Part shown: in pieces, positions 60,044 through 64,000 of the stretch | Layout: every line of letters starts with the position of its first letter | How positions within the stretch are numbered: position 1 is the first letter of the stretch | From: an uncultured Clostridium sp. | GTDB lineage: Bacteria > Bacillota > Clostridia > Clostridiales > Clostridiaceae | Assembly (NCBI GenBank): GCA_937927335.1 | Contig: CALBDU010000083.1 | Location: 186,001-250,000, forward strand | Direction: 5' to 3' | Length of the DNA stretch: 64,000 nt | The notes under the pieces: model-generated | What the model was told of the DNA's origin: nothing | Databases searched by the model: none | Seen by the model: only the letters and a program-made list of their open reading frames with translations | Translations under genes and position numbers: made by a program

Positions 60044-60805
60044 ATGAATATAATAAATAACTCTCAAAGCACAATAAATTATTATAGGAATATCACACAG
60101 GCAAATTCAGAATATGACACTGACAGTGAGGTGAAGTCCAGGGAAGATACAAATAAAAAGCAGTATCGGGATTCCATAGAACTGAGCAGTGAAGCTGTGA
60201 ACAATCCTTTTGCAAATGTGCTGGACAACCTTGTTGAAGCTGGAACAATAACAGAAGATCAGGAATATGCAATACAGAGTGCCCTTCAGACCGGGAAATC
60301 CATGCAGGCTTCAGGGGTATATACAAATAAAAGGGTGGATCCCTTAGACAGCCTTGTAGCCTCTGGAACAATAACCTCAGATCAAGCCTCAGCTGTTAAA
60401 AATGCTTTTACTGCTGCTGGCAAACCTGACAAAAGCAGCCAGACAGATCCAATAAGCTCCACCCTTGATGATATGGTAGCAGCTGGTACAATAACCCAGG
60501 ATCAAGAAACAGCTATAGAAAATGCATTAGCAAGTGCAATGCAGGCACCACCGCCACCGCCCAAGGAGGGGGAAAACCCCATGGACAGTACCCTTGACAG
60601 TCTTGTAGCTGCAGGGACTATAACCTTCGATCAGTCGGAAGCAATAAAAAGTGCTTTAGAAAAATCAAAACAGACTCATCACTCAGAGCAGAACAGTAAT
60701 TCTATGGAGGCCTTCATGGAGGACCTGTCATCCACAGGATTGTTAACAGAGGATCAGATTACAGAACTACAAAACACATTTAGTTCAATGCCTCAGGAGG
60801 TTTAG
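60044..60805 (+). CDS. Tandem-repeat protein, DxLVxAGTIT repeats
   Basis: This 253-residue protein has an Asn/Ser-rich N-terminus (1-45) followed by five copies of a unit of about 30-50 residues with the core LDxLVAAGTITxDQxxAIxxAL, starting at about residues 60, 105, 143, 185 and 226, the last degenerate (DLSSTGLLTEDQI). Linkers are Pro/Gln-rich (PPPPPKEGENP). No signal peptide or membrane segment. It probably folds as repeated helical hairpins. AGGAGG precedes the ATG. It is cotranscribed with a FlxA-like gene and faces a two-component system. Function unknown. Confidence 0.75.
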   Translation: MNIINNSQSTINYYRNITQANSEYDTDSEVKSREDTNKKQYRDSIELSSEAVNNPFANVLDNLVEAGTITEDQEYAIQSALQTGKSMQASGVYTNKRVDPLDSLVASGTITSDQASAVKNAFTAAGKPDKSSQTDPISSTLDDMVAAGTITQDQETAIENALASAMQAPPPPPKEGENPMDSTLDSLVAAGTITFDQSEAIKSALEKSKQTHHSEQNSNSMEAFMEDLSSTGLLTEDQITELQNTFSSMPQEV

Positions 60806-60806
60806 T

Positions 60807-61112
60807 ATGAGCATAACATCAATATCATCAGCCACAAAAAACTTTACGGTTTCCAGCTCCAGCTCAAACAGCAGTGATATATCACAGCTTGAAAAAAGAA
60901 AAGCTGAGCTTGAATCAGAACTCAGTGAGATAAATAAAAGTAAAGGTGACGACAGTACAAAGCAGCAGAAAATTTCCATGATCCAACAGCAGATTCAACA
61001 GATTGATGCTGAGATTGAACAGAAAAAGTCGGAAAAAACCAGCCAGGGGCAAGGTGCTGTTCAGCAGCAGGCAAACATAGTCAGTGATAATGAAATAGAC
61101 ACTTATGCATAA
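60807..61112 (+). CDS. FlxA-like coiled-coil protein
   Basis: This 101-residue protein starts one base after the stop of the repeat protein. It has a Ser-rich N-terminus (1-24), then a coiled coil (about 26-80, QLEKRKAELESELSEINKS and KISMIQQQIQQIDAEIEQKKSE) typical of FlxA-like proteins, and a short tail. AGGAGG lies just before the ATG, inside the upstream gene. FlxA in E. coli is a flagellar-regulon gene without a known mechanism. Shares operon and probable control with the repeat protein. Confidence 0.8.
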   Translation: MSITSISSATKNFTVSSSSSNSSDISQLEKRKAELESELSEINKSKGDDSTKQQKISMIQQQIQQIDAEIEQKKSEKTSQGQGAVQQQANIVSDNEIDTYA

Positions 61113-61124
61113 ACTTTTTTAGAT

Positions 61125-61157
61125 AAACAGCTCCAATGCAGCTGCCTGGAGCTGTTT
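61125..61157 (+). terminator. Probable terminator of the repeat-protein operon
   Basis: AAACAGCTCCA pairs with TGGAGCTGTTT around an 11-base loop. The T-tail is short, so confidence is moderate. Confidence 0.6.
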
Positions 61158-61189
61158 ATGTGGTTATTATCAGGGTGTCAGGCTAATGA

Positions 61190-61228
61190 AAAAGCAGTCT
61201 CAAAAGTATCCTTTTGAAACTGCTTTTA
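61190..61228. terminator. Bidirectional terminator
   Basis: AAAGCAGTCTCAAAAG pairs with CTTTTGAAACTGCTTT (one mismatch), flanked by A and T runs, before the convergent nitroreductase gene. Confidence 0.75.
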
Positions 61229-61232
61229 TTTA

Positions 61233-61790
61233 TTATATTATATTAACTGTGCTTTCTCTTCTTGGAGCAGGAGCAGGGTATGGCACTGCACTGTAGCCAA
61301 AGGCACCTGAACCAATAAGTATATAGTCATCAGGGATGCCAAGCTCCTTTCTTAGGTCAAGCCCCTCTGGTGCAGTCAACACTGTATTCATTGCGTGAAT
61401 CCAGCAGGAAGCAATGCCTAAGGCTTTTGCAGCAACAAACATATTTCCCAGAGCAAGAGAGCCGTCACATACTGGGGCAACAGCATTTTTATCCCCGGAT
61501 ACTATAATAAATAAAGGAGCGTTATAGAAGGGACTGAAATTTTCAGCCTTTGCCCTTTCTTCAAACATTTTATTGCCTGATTTAAGGAAAACTTCTTTAG
61601 TAACCTCATTAATTTTATTGAGCTTATCCTTGTTTTGAACTACTGTAAAGTGCCAGCTTTGCTGGTTTACAGCACTGGGGGCATATTTGGCAGCATCTAT
61701 TATGATTTTTAAATCCTCTTCCTTAATGGGGGTCTGCTGAAACTGGCGGATGCTTCTGCGTTCCATGATATTTTTAATTGTTTCATTCAT
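61233..61790 (-). CDS. Nitroreductase family protein
   Basis: This protein has about 185 residues; TTGGAGTG fits the ATG at 61790. It has the nitroreductase signature NIMERRSIRQFQQTPI, APSAVNQQSWHF and LGIASCWIHA, and would use FMN and NAD(P)H to reduce quinones, nitro compounds or enoates. It stands alone between the repeat operon and trpB2. The natural substrate is unknown. Confidence 0.88.
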   Translation of the reverse strand: MNETIKNIMERRSIRQFQQTPIKEEDLKIIIDAAKYAPSAVNQQSWHFTVVQNKDKLNKINEVTKEVFLKSGNKMFEERAKAENFSPFYNAPLFIIVSGDKNAVAPVCDGSLALGNMFVAAKALGIASCWIHAMNTVLTAPEGLDLRKELGIPDDYILIGSGAFGYSAVPYPAPAPRRESTVNII

Positions 61791-61938
61791 ATTCTTCACT
61801 CCAATCAAAATAATCCTGTATATAATGTTAGTACTATGGATTTAATAAAACAAGTAAAATTATTTTGTTATTATTTTATTAAATAATACTGCAAGGAAGG
61901 TATGAGGATTTATTTAAAAGGGTGAAGGCTTCTTTTTA

Positions 61939-63321
61939 TTATTCCTGAATTCCGGGTATTTTAGGCAGAGCATCAAACCCTATTTTAAGCTCCTCGTCAG
62001 TTGGTATGTAGTCTGTCATTTCATTATCATGATATTGCATATAAGCCTTCATATCAAAGTAGCCGGTACCTGTAAGTCCAAAAAGAATGGTTTTTGCTTC
62101 ACCGGTTTCTTTACACTTCAAGGCTTCATCTATGGCAGCACGGATAGCATGGCTGGATTCCGGAGCCGGCAGAATTGTTTCATATTTTGCAAAGTAGGTG
62201 GCGGCATCAAACACCTTTGACTGTTCGTAGGCTCTTGCCTCATCAAGGTAGCTGTCATGGTAAAGCTTTGAAATAATCGGACTCATGCCATGATATCTCA
62301 GACCTCCTGCATGGTTAGGAGAGGGGATGAATTCACAGCCTAAGGTATACATTTTTGCCAAAGGAGTGATCTTTCCAGTATCGCAGAAATCATATACATA
62401 TTTTCCACGGGTCAGGGAAGGACATGAGGCTGGCTCTACAGCTATAAAGTAAGGATTGGCCTTTCCTGTAAGCTTATCCTGCATAAAGGGTGCTATGAGA
62501 CCTCCCAGATTGGAACCACCTCCGGCACAGCCAATAATAATATCAGGATATTCACTTAACTTTTCCATGGCTTTTTTTGCCTCAAGTCCGATAATTGACT
62601 GATGAAGCAGTACCTGGTCAAGTACAGAGCCAAGCACATACCTGCAGTTGTCACCAGTAACGGCATGTTCGATAGCCTCTGATATGGCACAGCCAAGGCT
62701 TCCACCGGTGCCTGGGTTCTTTTCAAGAATTGCCCGGCCTGCGTTTGTTTGAGAAGATGGACTTGGAACAAGATCTGCGCCAAAGGTTTGTATTATTGCC
62801 TTTCTGTAGGGCTTCTGCTCTGAGGATACCTTCACCATGTAAACTGTTAGTGGCATGTCGAAATATGCACAGGCTTCAGACAAGGCAGTGCCCCATTGGC
62901 CCGCTCCAGTTTCAGTGGTCAGTGAAGAAACTCCCTGCTTTTTTGCATAGTAAACCTGGGCAACAGCTGAGTTAAGCTTATGGCTGCCTGAGGTATTATT
63001 GCCCTCAAACTTGTAATAAATTTTAGCCGGAGTGTTAAGTGCCTTTTCCAGATTATATGCCCTGCAAAGAGGTGACGGTCTGTAAAGCTTGTAGAATTCC
63101 AGTATATCTTCAGGAATATCGACATATCTGGTTGTGTTGTCCATTTCCTGCTTTGCCAGCTCTTCACAGAATACCGGGTATAAATCCTCAATAACTGCGG
63201 GCTTCATTGTGCCGGGATTTATATAGGGCTCATGCTGTTCTTTCATATCAGCTCTGAGGTTATACCACTGTGTTGGAATCTCCTGTTCTGTTAAATAGGT
63301 TCTGTAAGGTATTTTGTTCAT
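61939..63321 (-). CDS. Tryptophan synthase beta-type protein TrpB2
   Basis: This 460-residue PLP enzyme has Lys115 in SGSHKLNSAV (PLP binding), GCAGGGSNLGG, and the TrpB2 N-terminal extension. It converts indole plus serine to tryptophan. TrpB2 forms differ from the classical TrpB in not needing TrpA. A Trp-specific T-box precedes it. AGAAGGGAG precedes the ATG. No trpA, trpE or other trp gene is in the window, so indole salvage is likely. Confidence 0.9.
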   Translation of the reverse strand: MNKIPYRTYLTEQEIPTQWYNLRADMKEQHEPYINPGTMKPAVIEDLYPVFCEELAKQEMDNTTRYVDIPEDILEFYKLYRPSPLCRAYNLEKALNTPAKIYYKFEGNNTSGSHKLNSAVAQVYYAKKQGVSSLTTETGAGQWGTALSEACAYFDMPLTVYMVKVSSEQKPYRKAIIQTFGADLVPSPSSQTNAGRAILEKNPGTGGSLGCAISEAIEHAVTGDNCRYVLGSVLDQVLLHQSIIGLEAKKAMEKLSEYPDIIIGCAGGGSNLGGLIAPFMQDKLTGKANPYFIAVEPASCPSLTRGKYVYDFCDTGKITPLAKMYTLGCEFIPSPNHAGGLRYHGMSPIISKLYHDSYLDEARAYEQSKVFDAATYFAKYETILPAPESSHAIRAAIDEALKCKETGEAKTILFGLTGTGYFDMKAYMQYHDNEMTDYIPTDEELKIGFDALPKIPGIQE

Positions 63322-63361
63322 TTTTCTTTCTCCCTTCTGAATAAATAATATTAATAACGCA

Positions 63362-63628
63362 AAAAAGCTCTTGTCCTAAAATATAAGGACAAGAGCCAAT
63401 ACTCCTGCGGTACCACCAAATTTGACGAAATAAATCGCCCGCTCAATTCATATACAGATAATATATGCTCCCTTTATAACAGGTGGAGATCCCGTCAGCG
63501 CATACTCGGAAATTCCTTTCAGGCTGCCTTCATAAGTCCATTCGGCCTGGCAGATATTACCGCATCACACCAACTGCGGCTCTCTGTGAACATCTGATCC
63601 TGGATTACTTCTCTTATTCATCAGTTTA
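63362..63628 (-). promoter_or_regulatory. T-box leader, tryptophan-specific
   Basis: On the minus strand it has Stem I GAGAGCCGCAGTTGGTG, a specifier codon TGG at 63540-63538 (in CGAATGGACTT), the T-box sequence TTTGGTGGTACCGCAGG at 63420-63404 and a terminator at about 63397-63362 (GCTCTTGTCC/GGACAAGAGC, then a T run). It senses uncharged tRNA(Trp) and controls trpB2. Confidence 0.92.
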
Positions 63629-63667
63629 ATGTATTAAAAATTATATTAAATTAAATGGTGAGTTTTG

Positions 63668-64000
63668 TCAATTGATATTTTTTAAGTTTTTATTGCTTTT
63701 GTAAAAAAACACCATCATTACCGAGGCAATAAAAGCAAGAATTGCACCGTAATAAAAGGGTGCGCTATAGTTCACACGGTCATAGAGAAGGCCTGCAATG
63801 AGGCTTGCCGGCAGCAGCGTGATTCCAAGGAGGCAATTGTATATTCCAAGGCCGGTGCCTTTTTTATCCTTAGGGATTATATCGGAAACCAGGGCTTTCT
63901 GGATGCCGTCTGTAGCAGCACTGTACAAGCCATAAAGGGCAAAAAGCATAATTACAGCTGTCTTGTTGCTGGTGTAGCCAAAGCCGAAATATATGAGAGA
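63668..64000 (-). CDS. MFS transporter, C-terminal part (runs off the right edge)
   Basis: At least 110 codons are open to the window edge. It has four hydrophobic helices and a MFS-like loop, SDIIPKDKKGTGLGIYNCLLG, then SLIAGLLYDRVNYSAPFYYG. It is the final third of a drug- or solute-type major facilitator. The gene's start lies beyond 64000. It precedes the trpB2 T-box, in the same direction; whether it is linked to tryptophan is unknown. Confidence 0.85.
   Translation of the reverse strand, partial: SLIYFGFGYTSNKTAVIMLFALYGLYSAATDGIQKALVSDIIPKDKKGTGLGIYNCLLGITLLPASLIAGLLYDRVNYSAPFYYGAILAFIASVMMVFFYKSNKNLKNIN

Noticed and set aside
60044..60805. Repeat protein as an EF-hand calcium protein
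   Set aside because: The repeat core LVAAGTITxDQ lacks the DxDxDG calcium-loop spacing.

Overview
The window is a low-GC, anaerobic, endospore-forming Firmicute chromosome segment, most likely Clostridium or a close relative. The basis is strong AGGAGG-type ribosome sites with ATG/GTG/TTG starts, T-box leaders, sporulation genes (GerW/YtfJ with its DUF2953 partner, two Spo0E-like phosphatases, small YkuD transpeptidases), proline-reductase-type (PrdD/PrdE-like) proteins, an AmmeMemoRadiSam module and several cyclic-di-GMP proteins. I see no rRNA, tRNA, CRISPR array, prophage or intact insertion sequence. Only a doubtful IS110-like scrap lies near 3.6 kb.

Layout. 0.3-7.6 kb: accessory genes (three-gene VanW operon, YkuD transpeptidase, hemerythrin, nucleoside kinase, a rearranged solute-binding protein, GyrI-like and pentapeptide proteins). 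7.8-13 kb: Spo0E-like peptide, TetR regulator, a PEP-synthase/rifampin-phosphotransferase-type gene cut by one in-frame TGA, and NudC. 13.2-15 kb: three DnaA-box-like sites and a run of five tiny genes (28-36 codons), each with its own ribosome site and most with their own terminator. 15-25.5 kb: YbaK editing protein, a lipoprotein, an ankyrin protein, a PAS-GGDEF-HD-GYP protein, a Lon-family protease, a GGDEF-EAL protein and a two-gene pair of unknown function. 25.5-34.2 kb: HD protein, isoleucine T-box operon (ACT subunit, ilvB, ilvA), VOC protein, MarR-FtsH pair and cardiolipin synthase. 34.2-42.5 kb: GerW/DUF2953, an ArsR-controlled four-domain sulfane-sulfur enzyme, a chemoreceptor, DinB and an Nramp-like transporter. 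42.6-50.2 kb: an orphan GHKL ATPase, a second GGDEF-HD-GYP protein, PrdD/PrdE-like genes, a CmpB-type membrane protein and a lipoprotein L,D-transpeptidase. 50.3-57.7 kb: AmmeMemoRadiSam pair, Spo0E-like protein, ThpR, a nucleotidyltransferase-aminotransferase fusion behind a methyltransferase with a terminator between them, and FtsZ. 57.7-64 kb: a two-component system whose kinase is frameshifted, divergent from a tandem-repeat protein plus FlxA-like protein, a nitroreductase, a tryptophan T-box with TrpB2, and the end of an MFS transporter.

How the genes work together. Several local circuits can be read. Ile-tRNA sensing controls the first steps of isoleucine synthesis, and Trp-tRNA sensing controls a TrpB2. 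A cysteine-bearing ArsR repressor sits on a promoter with overlapping palindromes in front of a CoA-disulfide reductase/rhodanese/TusA/DsrE fusion. Three proteins make or break cyclic-di-GMP. A two-component regulator faces a gene pair preceded by 22-bp direct repeats and a sigma-28-like promoter. Two genes carry apparent single-site lesions: the stop at 10242-10244 and a lost base near 58398-58400.
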